From assembly GCA_947561585.1 (NCBI GenBank), contig CANNZV010002543.1:1-64000 (forward strand): a stretch of DNA of 64,000 nucleotides, given 5' to 3'. The notes below the pieces were generated by a model. It was not told the DNA's origin and ran no database searches. It saw nothing but the letters and a program-made list of their open reading frames with translations. This stretch comes from Caprella mutica (lineage: Eukaryota > Arthropoda > Malacostraca > Amphipoda > Caprellidae). Of the stretch, positions 37,436-50,090 are shown in pieces. Made by a program: the position numbers and the translations under genes. The first letter of the stretch is position 1, and each line of letters starts with the position of its first letter.

Positions 37436-38490
37436 GGAAATAGCAGGACTGGATCGCTGAGTAATGAGGCAAAAGTCAATTTGTCCAATGAATCTCCGTT
37501 TTCTGTTTTCAGTGCATGAATGAAAAGCATGAAATAATTTGACATGGATTATGTCGTTCTTACGGTGAAGCATCCTGTCACTTTTCATATCTGGGGTTTA
37601 TTTTTAGTCAAAGAAACTGGTACACTGAGATCTATCCCGAAATACAACGCAATGAATTCGATAATTCAAAGTCCTTAATGATCATATATTCTCACAACGA
37701 TCACCGATAAGCTTCCCGATAAACAAGTTCATTCTCAACACGATGGCGCAACCTTCCGCTCAGCAAGTGTTGTCAAGAAATCCTCGATGACAAAGAAGTA
37801 GAAATTTTGGGTCCATGGCCAGGGAACTCTACCGAAGTGAAACCGATCGCAAATATAACATTTTGAAACTTCTCATATGTTTGCATTATGTCTTGTGAAC
37901 AAACTTTCATTTAGGAATTTTTTTGTGCAACTCCTACCCTTGGCCCCCCACCCCCAAAACCCCACAAGAAAGTGGGGTTCATAAAAAAATTGATAACTCA
38001 AAAACTGAAAGAGATTAAGGGATGCTGTTTTAAAAAATCAATTGCTAGTGAATATCCACATAGAAATTTTTTGACGTATGCCTCATTTATAGGATATTTA
38101 GTGCGAAAGAAAAATAGAAAATAAAATCATGAAATTTTTTTTTCTTCTTTATATGAAAAACATTAAAAATCACTAAATCAAGTAAACAAATAAATAGGAA
38201 TGATACCAATACATTACTGATTATTCTGTAATTTAGCATTTGTCACGTCACATCACTTTTAACTTGAGTTATAAAGTTTAGAAGTTGAAAAAAAACGGTT
38301 CTGAAACCAGAAATAACTTCCCTTGTACTGTAAAGACTATATATCTTAATAAAAAGAAAAGGAATTCGATTTCACACGTGACACATGGAAAAGTATTGTC
38401 TTTAAAAGAAAAATTTGAACGGTTTTCAATAGAAAACTGGGAAATTATGAATTTGCATGAATTCAATCTTCAAAATAGAACTTATTTTAA
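37436..38490. other. Mostly AT-rich stretch, nothing recognised
   Basis: A short C-rich patch near 37935-37965 is the only compositional feature. The 104-residue frame 38285-38599 runs into the neighbouring MITE and is not supported. Confidence 0.5.
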
Positions 38491-39039
38491 CTCTAATGAG
38501 TTTGACGTGTGTTTTCTAAGCCTATTCTTATTAAATAACTTTATATATTTCATGTTATTCCTTTATATTTGCCGGCCTTACTTGACTTTGTTGACATAAA
38601 TACCTTGACGTGAAAACCATATCTATTTTTCCAACTAAATTTAAAAAATATTTAGGTATCGGCGTAAATAAGCGTAAATCACGTAAGTTACGAAATCATA
38701 TGTATTGTGTCAACTTTTGGCAGCGTAAAAATACTGTTTGGTTAGCCTTTTAAGCACACATCAGTTCACGTTTCGATGGAGTACACACACGCGCGCGAGC
38801 TGTGATTGGGTCACACTCCACCCAATCACAGCTCTGCTCTCTCAGTTGCCAATGTCTTATATACCTATGTAATTATTTCTCCTTAATTGTTCAAAGTTCA
38901 CTTGAAATTTGGTACACATAAGTTTAATATATATACTAACTTGTAGAAAATACTATACTGTAGGTTTATGAATAAGACATGTATTTTTAAACACATAGTC
39001 AAACCTCCTCGTACATTCTGATAGTCAAACTCATTAGGG
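38491..39039 (-). mobile_element. piggyBac-type MITE, copy 3
   Basis: TTAA on both sides (38487-38490 and 39040-39043). Termini are CTCTAATGAGTTTGAC and CTCATTAGGG. It is in reverse orientation relative to copies 1 and 2. It carries the best hairpin of the family at 38797-38834: GAGCTGTGATTGGGT pairs perfectly over 15 bases across an 8-base loop. Confidence 0.85.
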
Positions 39040-40373
39040 TTAAGAGAATTCAAAGAAATACTCCTCATTTAGTTGGTTTTATATGTGTAGATGAGTGATT
39101 CAAGTATTATTTGCTGAAATAATAAAATATTTACACTGCTGAAGAATTAGATACAATATAGTTATCAGAGTAGAAAATATAGAATTACATTTATGTTATA
39201 CTTTTCAGATTACCCGTTTGCAAATTAATCTACATCTGCTGAATATATCTTCTTTGAAAATCTGTGAAAAGAACACTTGAATTTCAGTGATTTTAGATAT
39301 GTGATTTATGATATTTTGTGAATTTTTAACAATAGATCAAACGCTCTAAAGTGACGTCACATTTCATTAAAATGAAAATAAAAATGTGAAGACTTCTCCA
39401 GCAACAGACATGCTTCAAAATTGACTCTGAACTGAAAAACTCTTACGGTAAGCATGCATGTGTGAGTGAAAACTGAAGGCTAAATTGTCTAAAAAAATTC
39501 TAACATTTGTGACTACATAGATGGTCTATCGACCAACAGATTCTTTGCTCACGAAGAAATGGAGCTTGAGTGAGAAGTATTAGATGGAGAGTAAAAGATC
39601 TAGTGGTAGATAGACTCATTACCCTGTATGCCTATGGAAAATATATCCCTTACCATATTTGACTTTAAATTATATTAGTCAGGAAATTCAATTGAACAAT
39701 TTATTCTAACTGATTTGGATAACATAATCTTTTAGTAAAAGGAACAAAGATTATTATACTAAATCTATATTTAGTATAACCAAAAATCATCTCGAGATCT
39801 GAGAGAAAATTAACAGTTATTATAAACCGTTTCAATTCATTTAAATTTAACAAATATTTTAGTCAATTAATTCTGAATTAATTATCCGGTGAAATGGCAG
39901 AGAACAATGAACTGATAGATTGATTCCATTAAATAAAGTATATATCCACTAAAATGCATTAATGGAGACAATAATATAATAAGTGCGGCTTCTGTTTGTC
40001 TGTCACATCAACTTAATAATACGCTTGCATGGATAGAAAAAAGAAATATTCAGAAATGAGTTTCATAATTTCAGTTGAAAATATTGATGTATTTAAAATT
40101 CATTAAATTCGATGGAACGAGCTGTCGAGCACCCTAGTATATATACTTCGTATGTAATATAATTGATATTTTTTCATTTTTTCAGCATATTTGTTTTAAA
40201 AAGTATCTAACAAATTCATACCATCACGTGACTGACGAGTCAAAACAATACCATTTATTCTAACGTGATTTTTATAAGCTCTCTCTATAAGTCCTCTTTC
40301 TCAATATTTAGAGACTCTAAAATATTGACATGAAATGCAAGCTAAGTGAATCACAAAGTTCAGTTAAAGGTAA
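39040..40373. other. AT-rich stretch, nothing recognised
   Basis: It contains one TGACGTCA palindrome near 39352, which is a single match and not a supported site. Nothing else was recognised. Confidence 0.5.
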
Positions 40374-40530
40374 CTCAACTCTGCTGTCAGTCTCTTTAAG
40401 ATGGTGAGAATTTATTCGTCTTCCAATTCTTTCGACGTTTGAAAAATACAGTCGAATATTTGTCTCCAATCGGAAAGTGAATTCCCAGCGTCCCAAAATC
40501 CGATGAGAAGAAAAGTGAGTATCTAAGCAT
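40374..40530. repeat. Dispersed repeat pair (partner at 53712-53862)
   Basis: Shares an ordered series with 53712-53862, same strand: 'CTGCTGTC', 'TAAGATGGT', 'CTTCCAATTCT', 'TCGAATATTTG' and 'GAATTCYCAGCGTC'. The identity is moderate. Small indels not divisible by three argue against conserved coding. Confidence 0.6.
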
Positions 40531-43500
40531 CAAAGTTGGGAGATAAAATCGTAGACCTTTTGCATTTGCTCGGAAATTATAATCAATGAATAGAATATAA
40601 TAAATGATTAGACGAATATTCAATCATTCTAATCATAAACTTGGAAAAATTGGTAATATATCGTCTCCTGTCGGATATTCTCGACTAAAATTTAAAATGA
40701 TATTGTCTGATAATAAGTTTTTGGGATACACTTTGCAGATGAAAAATGAAATATATTTGCAAGATGAATTTTCTTCATCCCGAAAACAATTATTGATCAA
40801 ATACATATTTCTATTTTTATCCAGGTTCATGATAAGTATAGAATACAAGTTTCAATTTTATTTTTTTCCTATTGAAAATCCATTGATAGCCGGAAATTAA
40901 AACATTTCTTCTATTTTGTTCACCATGTACAGATTCTCACTATTTTGTGTATTCAATTACAAAATTTGGGTACCTTACTTATATTTGCATGTCAATCTTA
41001 CTAAAGTTTTTCAATGGTAGATTTATCTTCACCAAGATTTCTTGTATTCCTTCCTATAGTGAACGTACAGTTGGAGACACCGAAAATTGCAATAAGTTAC
41101 TACTTACATCATCCACTGATCCACCGAAACTTCCTTTCAATGGTAACGATATAATTTATCTTTATTCAATTAGAAATTCCAGTAAATTTTTCATAATTGA
41201 AAATACGACAATACCAGGCTAGGTTTACGTTTGAACAAGGTCTGTTTAGATTTGAATAAGCTATGTTTACAGGTAACTCTCGATTCAGCTCCATCTAAAT
41301 TAGTTCCTCACTCGACTTATATAGTTTTGTTAGCTTTGGTTAGTCAGCACCATCTTCATTTATCCACCCTTTGCATATGTCGTGTATTCTGCAACATTCA
41401 TTGTGAGAAAAAAGTCAAAGGGATATTTTGTAAGCAATAGTTTTTTTTTCATCTGTTACACTGTTCAATGTGCGTTGGTTCAATATATGGGCCAATATGA
41501 CAACCCAAATGTGTTCAGGTAAAGAGTTATGTACTCTCAAAGAAAAGTGTTTCCTCAATATGCTAATTCTTTCAATCACAGTTTTCTAATTTAATATTAC
41601 TTTGAAATCTTTCAAATTTGTCATACTGTTCTCAGAGTAATTTCATAAAATCTACAAACAGCACAATTAGTAACGTATATTTGGAAATGTGAAATTATTA
41701 AACTATAAGAATTATTACGGACTTACTTTTCTTTGCATATACATTATGCAGATAAAATTGAAAACAGAAAAACAATTATTATGAAAGAAAAACTGGAGAC
41801 TCGAGATGTAGTGAAGTTATATAGTCGAAAATATATAAAGTTTTTTTTTTATATTTTAAAGATTATATATTTCAACTGTTTGTCACCTCAATACATTATA
41901 TTTTTAAAATAATTATTATGTTTGTAGTGTGTAAAAGCATTAAAATGGATGTATATTTAACTATTTTCTTTTAAATTACTTCTTCACTGTAGGATGCATG
42001 GATAACTCTGTAAATTATTTGCGTTTACAAACCACAGCTTGCTCTTCAAACGCCTTTCTTGGATCGCCCGTTATTTTTGATAAGTAAAAGATAGGTAGGT
42101 GAACAGGTGAATCTCTGTGATAGAGAAGTCAGTTATCTTATTTTTCCAAAAAAAAATGACATTTTCACATTTTCTTTCAAAACAAATATGTTACCTTGAT
42201 TTTTCCACCATCTTTATTTATCCAATCCCGTCATATGAGACAAATCGAGAGTTACCTGTGGTATTGAATAATCTTGCTTTAGAGTTATCGCAAGCTAATT
42301 TTAAGTTTGAATAAGCTATAGGTATACAGTTGAAAAAAATTATAAGTTTATGATTGAACGAGTTGGTTGAACACGCAAGGTTGAGGATTGGTCTACTAGG
42401 TTTACAGTAGGACATGTTAGGTTCATATTTAGTTGTTCCAATTGAAATTAACTGATGCTAAACTAATAAATTTGCTCAGAGGGGAGATGAGGATGGATTT
42501 CTTCAGAGCAACGTCATTAATTTCCATTTTTCATTTACGTTCCTTAATCTCTCGTTAGCAGTTGTTAATTAATGTATAAATCTTCTCTTAAGTACTCGAG
42601 TGAAAATAACATCAAACTTATTTAAAAGTTCAGAAAATGTGTTTATGTTGTCATTAAACCTTAAAATCTTTAACAATGATATATTTCGCCACCTATTGAA
42701 TTTGATTCAAAATATCACACATCAACTAAATTGAACGAATTTAAGTGTGGTGATTGGCTGAGCATATTTACTCTTGCTTTGGTTTTGGAGAATGCTCTGC
42801 TAGAATCGCAAATCATCAGATAATTTCATTTCTTTTCTCAGATTAGTGCAAAGGTGAAACTTAAAACTGCATGTGTGAACTTTTACCCAATTTTACCTCC
42901 AGTCATTCTACCATCAGAATATTCCTTCAATTTTAATTTATGGATATTTTTTAGTATACAAATCTTCTATGATGAAACTCACCTAAGTATAGAGCTTACT
43001 TCATTAAATAGAAGTCTAGAAATGCATAGAAAACTGATGACCATTTTATGGTAGACTACACAAAACATGTTCATGATGCACTATGCAGTATGCACTGAAT
43101 GAATTATGAACTTTGCAGTATGCAATGTACTTCATTACTCAGGACCATATTGATCAGGATGATTCTCTATACATGTCTTCTTTTTGGAGAAATTGTTTTG
43201 TTAAAACTGTTAGTTGCTGCTCTGAATTGATGAAATGGCTAAAAATTATTTCTTTTATCTATACTTAAATTATTTTAGAACATTATCCAAAGTAATAAAG
43301 AAAATTATTTCAAATAACTATGAATGTGAATCGTTCAAAATTGAAGTATTGCTTGAAAAGTGAGGCACTTCTTCATAACCAGATGTGATGATATTAAGGT
43401 TGCTTTCTAAGTAGATTGTTATTCAATAAGGTAGAGCCTCAAAGAGCCATAAAGTTATGAACAACATCCCATGCACCAGTTTATTGAACAAAAACTTATT

Positions 43501-44323
43501 TATTGGCTCCATAAAGATTGCCTTCCTTTATTGGTTTATATGAGAATTTCATTATAGAAAACATACTTGAGAAGCTGTCAAGTATATAAAAGGAGCTTCA
43601 GGTCATTTTAGGCAAATAAGATGTATATTGTTATTTGAGAGTTAAAATTTATATCTAATATCAATATTCATTTATATAACATAACTATTCAACTTATATA
43701 TTATATAAGAAGATGGTTATTGATATTTGACAAGCAAAATTTATATGCTATACTCATCCAATATATTTACTTACCTTGACAGAATAAATGACTGTATTTC
43801 AAAACCAGTTCAAGGAAATTTGTTTCATGAGTGAAAAATGTCAAATAAAGAGATCTACTGGTCGTTAAACGAAATGAGTCTAATAAATACTATAAATGAT
43901 GTCGTATAATAAATAGATTACACGAGAGGAGACTCTGTATATTCTTCATATTGAGACGATATTGATGTAGAATTCACTTTGGTATGATTTGAACTTATTT
44001 AAGTTTTCTTTAATTTCAATTGATATTGCAAATGATAGTTAATTAAACAACAGTTCCAATGATACTTTATAGTCCTCAGTACTGAATTACTAATATCACA
44101 CTAATCATTTTCGTGTCTCGGTTACATATTTTTTTATTATTCCATTTGAGAAGATATTCAGAATTTAAAAAATTGAGTAATAACTGAGAAACTTTAAAAA
44201 ATGAAGAATATTGAGAAATGAGTATAAATGAAAAAATTAAAGAATATATAATTGAAATGTAGCAATTTACTGATATGTATTATTAAATGAACATCAATAT
44301 AAAGCAAAACAAAATGAATTTAA
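40531..44323. other. AT-rich stretch, nothing clearly recognised
   Basis: Frames at 40604-40900 and 40947-41222 are unrecognised. 'ACAGGTAACTCTCGATT' near 41270 recurs inverted near 42244 ('AATCGAGAGTTACCTGT'), about 970 bases apart, which may mark the ends of an old inverted duplication. No other features were seen. Confidence 0.45.
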
Positions 44324-44866
44324 CCCTAATGAGTTTGACGTGTGTTTTCTAGGCTCACATTTTCTCAATTACTTTTTATCTTTCATGTCATTCCTTTAAA
44401 TTTACTGGCCTTTCTTGACTTTGTTCCTACATGAATACCAAATATATTTTTGTATTCAAAAGTTAATTTTTTTTATATATATCGTTGTAAATCAGCGTAA
44501 ATCACGTAAATTATGGAATTAATTGTACTTAAGTGACGTGTGGCAACGTAGATATATAGTTTGGTTAGCCAATACGCAACAATTTTTCCACGTTTTTGTG
44601 TAGTAGTGACAAATGCACGAGCTGTGATTGGTTCACACTCCATCCAAATACAGTTCAGCTCTCTCAGTTGCCAATGTCTTATATACCTATGTATTTATTT
44701 CTCCATATATATTCAATATTTTTACTTGAAATTTGGTACACATTATCTTACTACATATACTAACAACTTGTAAAAAATACAGTACTGAAGGTTTATAATA
44801 AGACATGTGTTTTTTTGACACATAGTCAAACTCTCCCGTTGTTTTTGACAGTCAAACTCATTAGGG
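44324..44866 (-). mobile_element. piggyBac-type MITE, copy 4
   Basis: Perfect TTAA on both sides (44320-44323 and 44867-44870). It has perfect 16-bp termini CCCTAATGAGTTTGAC and GTCAAACTCATTAGGG. Orientation is as in copy 3. This is the best-preserved copy at its ends. The frame 44561-44773 is a chance reading also seen in other copies (for example 29623-29883). Confidence 0.9.
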
Positions 44867-45148
44867 TTAAAATCACGAAGTAATTATATACAGTAGAGTG
44901 TACATCCAACAAAATATTCCCTTACAGCATTCAATTCAATTGGAACGCTGGGATACCTTCTAATTGTAGAAATTATGAATTTCAATAAAGAGAACAAAAT
45001 AATTCAAGGAGACTAAATTTAAGGAGGCATCCTATATATGTAAATTAAAAGTTTGTGAAAATATACATCGTACAGCATTTATCTCAGACTAGAAACTATC
45101 TAGGTTAACATAATAGATTTAACAAAATGGAAAAATCTCTTCTAGTTA

Positions 45149-45425
45149 AGGTTTAGTGTCCGCCTCGGGAGCAAGGGCCACATCGCAGACGTCAAAAGGA
45201 AATTAAATACAAGGAACTGGAAGTAGCAGTAAGAAAGGAAAGTGGCAAATGCTCAAGAACGTGACGAAAAGGGACACAAGCACCGGCGACTGCACTTACA
45301 GAAGGTGGAGGAAAATGAAGAAGTGAGAGTAAATGAAGCCTACGAGTTTACCTAATACAAGAATGTAGGACCTCGTAGTTGAACAGTATAACACTACCGT
45401 TATCCTCTAAAACACCAAATTGCAT
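45149..45425 (-). repeat. R1 dispersed repeat, copy D
   Basis: Contains 'GGACACAAGCACCGGCGACT' and 'GTGAGAGTAAATGAAGCCTA', shared with copies B and C. In one plus-direction frame here it reads 'HKHRRLHLQKVEENEEVRV' then 'NEAYEFT' and a stop. Copy B read on its minus strand gives 'HKHRQLHLRMEEVIVNEAYE'. The shared frame suggests descent from coding sequence. Confidence 0.6.
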
Positions 45426-45588
45426 TAAGAAAAAATAAACATGGTTAAAATAAAGAGAAATCAATAATAATAATTTCAACTTACGATGATAATCAGCATA
45501 AGAGAGTGTCATCTTATGAATTTGACAAAATTAATTTATACAAAAATAGAAGTAAAAGTAGTACAATAGTAAATCAAGAAAAAAATTC

Positions 45589-45840
45589 TCAGTGAATGAG
45601 CAATATTGACCTATAATGGATAACTTTAATCAAAGTTCGAAGGAGTGCAGACTGTACGTTGTTTGTATTAGAAATTTGAAGGTCATTCCAGATCTTAACC
45701 CCTATATAAGTTATACATTGCCGGGAGTGAGTTTTTCTAAATAGAGCAATATTAAATTTACGATTGAATCTCGTATTATGCGTGTGAACATCTCTATTTC
45801 TTGGCAATGCGCTGATATTGGAATCTGAATTGTTCTATCT
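45589..45840 (-). pseudogene. LINE fragment: C-terminal tail of ORF2
   Basis: On the minus strand, 'PRNRDVHTHNTRFNRKFNI' followed by 'YIGVKIWNDLQ' matches the pattern near the end of many LINE ORF2 proteins (H-x-NTR, then G-x-x-IWN-x-L). It is open for about 80 codons and ends with a stop at 45589-45591. Upstream domains are absent, as in a 5'-truncated insertion. Confidence 0.65.
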
Positions 45841-46470
45841 GTTAAACATTATACTAAATTGGCATGATAAATCTTACAATTCGAATCTTGAAAGTTGAAA
45901 AAACACTTCATTTCTTTTTCCAAGTGATGTTTTGTAGAGAAATCACTGAGGGTATAGCCAGAGTGATAATAAATCTCAGAGAACAACTCTAACATAAAAT
46001 TATTCAGAAATGCGATAAATCATCTGAAGAAATAAAAGATAATGATGAATGGATGAGTCATTTCATGAAATATATTTTAGTGTGAAACTTTTGATTCAAG
46101 CCAATGTTCTATTTTCCCTTGACTAATTTGTGAAGATATTTTATTTGAAATACGACGTTCTTAATAAAAGGGTCTTGCATTTTATTTAGCCATATCGATA
46201 ATGACAACAAAATATTCATAATCATTATCAATTAGTTTTCTCTGCAATACAGAGCACTCTTCATACTTTGTTTCCATTTGTTCCTTTATGCCGAAATCTC
46301 ATTAGGTTTCTTCAGGTAAAGAAGAGTTAATTTGTTGTCTCATTACAAGACATATACTATTGAAGTATAGTTGTTATTATGTATTTCTAATTTCATCTGT
46401 TCATTATAAACGACCCTATGTCCTCTATATATCAATAAAATAACGTGTCTTTGTGTGTGTCGCTTATTAT
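45841..46470. other. AT-rich stretch, nothing recognised
   Basis: No array, RNA gene or supported coding frame between the LINE tail and the purine-rich minisatellite. Confidence 0.45.
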
Positions 46471-46525
46471 AGTGTAGGTGGGGGAAGTGTAGGGCGAGGA
46501 AGTGTATGTGAGAGAAGGGTGGGTT
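46471..46525. repeat. Purine-rich minisatellite, left part (right part 47471-47540)
   Basis: Imperfect units of GTGTAGGTGGGGGAA type. The same motif resumes at 47471-47540 ('GATGTGTAGGTGGGAGAATT' and 'GTGTAGGTGAGGGAAG'), so the family-E element appears to have inserted into one array. Confidence 0.65.
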
Positions 46526-47470
46526 GGGGGAAAGGGTGACAAAAGCCCACACGACAAAATACCAAGCCCACACCGACAAAAGTCCACACCGACAAAAGCC
46601 CATTCTGACAAAAGCCCACACCGACAAAAGCCCACACAGACAAAAGCCCACGCCGACAAAAGCCCACACCGACGAAAATAAAATTATTATTCCTGCAATA
46701 TAAATAATCCATATATGTAAAGTTGGAACAGAGGAAGATGATAGTTTAACAGTTTTCTTTCCACGGAATCATTGTAAATATTTTTTATGCCCCAAATTAG
46801 GTCGCTGTTATCGCAGAACTTAATTTTAAAACACTAGACTATGGAAACAGCGAGTAAATATAAATATATTGTAGGTTGTCGTTGCTTTCCTGGAACAAGT
46901 TAAATACAATATATAAATAAGGAACTACAAAACGTTTTGGTATTTTACAGTTATATGCTAACGGTTGCTCCACGGTTTGATGAAAAATTAGAATGAAATC
47001 TGTATTCAGGACATCAACAACCATACTAATTGACTAATTACACATGTATAAGGGGCATACATAATTGTAGCCAAATAAATTATTTACGAAGAACTTGGCT
47101 ATAGAATCTAAGAGTATAGCTAGCAAAGTCTACAGAGGCGGATGTATGACCTTTCGAACAGTAATCCTACATGACAACTGAACAAGACGTCTACTGGTTA
47201 CCTGACGTCTGACTAAATGTTCCAGTAGTTTATGCTACAATTTTAGTACATAAATCAAAGTGTTTCAAAATTTAGTTCTGCGATAGCAGCGCCCTAATTT
47301 GGTGCATAATACAAATTTACAATAATCCGTAGAAAGAAAACTGTAAAATCATTATTCGTCCAACTTTAGATATATGGATTATTTATATTGCAGGAATACT
47401 AATTTTGTTTTCGTCGGTGTGGGCTTTTGTCGGTGTGGGCTTTTGTCGTATGGGCTTTTGTCGTTGCCCC
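46526..47470. mobile_element. FB-like element, family E
   Basis: The left array (about 46538-46676) has nine units like GACAAAAGCCCACACC, period 16. The right array (about 47411-47467) has three or four inverse units. Inside these, about 190 bases of each side are also inverted copies (for example 'CTGCAATATAAATAATCC' at 46694 and its complement near 47378). Flanks GGGTGGGTT and GGGTGGGAG match at 7 of 9, but the repetitive target makes this weak. Three overlapping minus-strand frames at 46343-46712, rich in W, F, G and C, are array readings. Confidence 0.75.
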
Positions 47471-47862
47471 GGGTGGGAGATGTGTAGGTGGGAGAATTGA
47501 ATTGAAACTGGGAAGGTGTAGGTGAGGGAAGTATATTTCAAACATTCATTGCAGTGGATAAATTATTGATTATAATCACCGATTGAATTCCAGAGATCAG
47601 CGACTTTAAGTTCTGAATTGGGTTCATTGCTGCTTTAATAGCCACTTAGTGTCCTCAGTTAAAAGTGAAGCTGTTGACATACTATGTCTTTATGGCCTAC
47701 TTGATTATGCAGATCATAAAAAATAATAGATGATAATCACAGTCCTTCGAAGATCATCTGTGATAATAATGGGATATGAATTTCAAGCACACAATATCAT
47801 ATGGAATGTCATTAAACTCGCAGTATTCGGAAAGTATGTGTTATTATAGGTAGGTCATCATG

Positions 47863-50090
47863 GGTATCCGGTAAATTCATCGCAGTAAATTCATCGCCGG
47901 TAAATTCATCGCCGTAAATTCATCGCGTGGTAAATTCATCGCATGGTAAATTCATCGCATGGTAAATTCATCGCGTGGTAAATTCATCGCGTGGTAAATT
48001 CATTGCGTGGTAAATTCATCGCATGGTAAATTCATCGCATGGTAAATTCATCGCGTGGTAAATTCATCGCGTGGTAAATTCATCGCATGGTAAATTCATC
48101 GCATGGTAAATTCATCGCGTGGTAAATTCATCGCGTGGTAAATTCATCGCATGGTAAATTCATCGCATGGTACATTATAAAATTAAATTGATAAACTTAA
48201 ATATACTTTTTGCAAATTATCGCGCTGACCTTACTATATTTCTCGCTGGATTAGGGTAACTTGTTTGTACGAATCTGTGCTGTTGTTTATTTTAAATGAT
48301 TGGATTTAGTAATAGAATGTAAAATAATTTTCGCATGTATATCATTCAATTAATATTTAATTTAAAATATATAATATGTGAGTATACTTGCATTAATTTA
48401 TTATTTTATAGTTATTCATATTTTTCTTTAATTCAAATTTATAATATTTCTCAAATTACGTATTTGGGTAGCTACTCATAGTTTGAAGAACAACATAACT
48501 GTAAATGCTACACCTCTTTGAAAATATGATCAGCAAAGCATAATTGCCTCAGTAAATTGGAACCAGGTTTTCTAATTATTTAAGAGGTATTGATTACAAT
48601 TTATTTTTTTTAAAGTAATTTAGATTTTTTTTTTTGAAGTTGTAACGATAGAATTTAATCTTAATATTAACGGTTTGCTCTAGCAGCATATCCATATATT
48701 ATTTTGTTGACCGACAATTGGGCACAAGACAATTGGGCTCAGGACAATTAGGCCCCACAACAATTGGACCCCAGACAATTGGGCCCTCGACGATTGGGCC
48801 CAATGACCAATATATTATTTGTCCATTTTTTTCAGAGTCTACAGTATCAACTTAATTAACGACCATTGCTACCGTAATAACTAGGGATGTGACAATATGC
48901 GTTTGGTATAAAAATGTATAGTCTTGAGCATCATTAAAATATAGAATATTCCTAATAAGAAAAAAAATTCTTGTTATGAAACATATATATCTTTAATAGA
49001 ACATATTCATTTCATGAATAAATGGTTTTATTCTTTTAAATTACTATAATTTTCTGTTCTGAGATAGGTCATGTAGGCAACAAATTTCCTAGTTACAGTA
49101 CCTCTATAGTGAACTCCTATATAGTGAATGAGTTAGGATGTAGTCAATAGAAAATAAAAATGTAGCTATTTTTGATGAAGAGACCATAAAAATAAGAATG
49201 TGAGTATTTAAAGAATGCCGTGGCCCTCCAAGACATGCTGAAATTATTGGAACATATAAGTCGAATTAAAGTTATTAGTTATGTGAATTTGTTGAAACCT
49301 GTTCACTGTTCAATATAGAAGAGTTTCATAAATTAGTATTACAAAAGGTATTTTCTCAATCTCATTTTATCCCTACAACTCTTCAATTTTCCTTAGTTCA
49401 ATGTCACGAAAATCTTTAAAATTCACATAACATGATTCAAGTTAATAAAAAATATTTTAATACTTTAAAGATTTTCATTACACCGAAACATGAGATTGGT
49501 ATACAAAAGTGATTTAACGGGCTTATTAATATACACCTTATCAAGTATATTGAACGAATTTAAAAGTTACAAACATATTTATAGAGAATGTAGAACATAT
49601 TTCAAATATAATATTGTCACTACCCTAATAATATCAAAGTAACACTTCTTTACTGTGTCTTCTGCCCAATTTTTTCCGGGTTCAAATGTTTTGGAGCTCA
49701 ATTGTCGTGGGCCCAATTGTCGTGAGCTCAATTGTCCTTGAGACCGATTTTCCTGGGGCTCAATTGTCCTGGGCCCAATTGTCGGTTCACCATATTGTTT
49801 GTAACGTTTCAATGTCTTTATAAAAAAATCATCTTATATTTACCTCTCTATTATTTGTATTATCTACCTTTCTTTTATATGTCATCGATGATTTACTATG
49901 CGATGAATTTACCTGCGATGAAATTACCATGCGATGAATTTACCATGCGATGAATTTACCATGCGATGAATTTACCATGCGATGAATTTACCACGCGATG
50001 AATTCACCATGCGATGAATTTCCCACGCGATGAATTTACCGCAATGAATTTACTGCGATGAATTTACCCGCGATGAATTTACACTGATCC
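47863..50090. mobile_element. FB-like element, family B, carrying a family-C element (composite copy 2)
   Basis: A 2,228-bp reverse-orientation copy of 30388-32630. It has a perfect 9-bp duplication, GTCATCATG, at 47854-47862 and 50091-50099, and the same terminal sequences. The left array (47863 to about 48173) has about 19 units, roughly half as many again as the homologous array in copy 1. The right array is about 49884-50090. The internal family-C element is at 48705-49791. No coding frame. Confidence 0.9.
48705..49791. mobile_element. FB-like element, family C, inside composite copy 2
   Basis: Arrays of CAATTGGGC-type units lie at about 48705-48810 and 49670-49791. Flanks are ATATTATTT (48696-48704) and ATATTGTTT (49792-49800): the same 8-of-9 duplication, with the same mismatch, as in composite copy 1. 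It is shorter than that copy, partly because the 38-bp minisatellite is not expanded. Frames 49579-49953 are array readings. Confidence 0.85.

Noticed and set aside
39350..39363. TGACGTCA palindrome resembling a CRE site
   Set aside because: A single 8-base match with no gene nearby. Chance is sufficient.
46343..46712. Three overlapping minus-strand frames rich in W, F, G and C
   Set aside because: They are readings of the 16-bp family-E array in three frames, not proteins.
30388..50090. Arrays of short direct repeats that could suggest CRISPR
   Set aside because: The units abut with no unique spacers, occur as inverted pairs bounded by 9-bp duplications, and sit in eukaryotic-type DNA.
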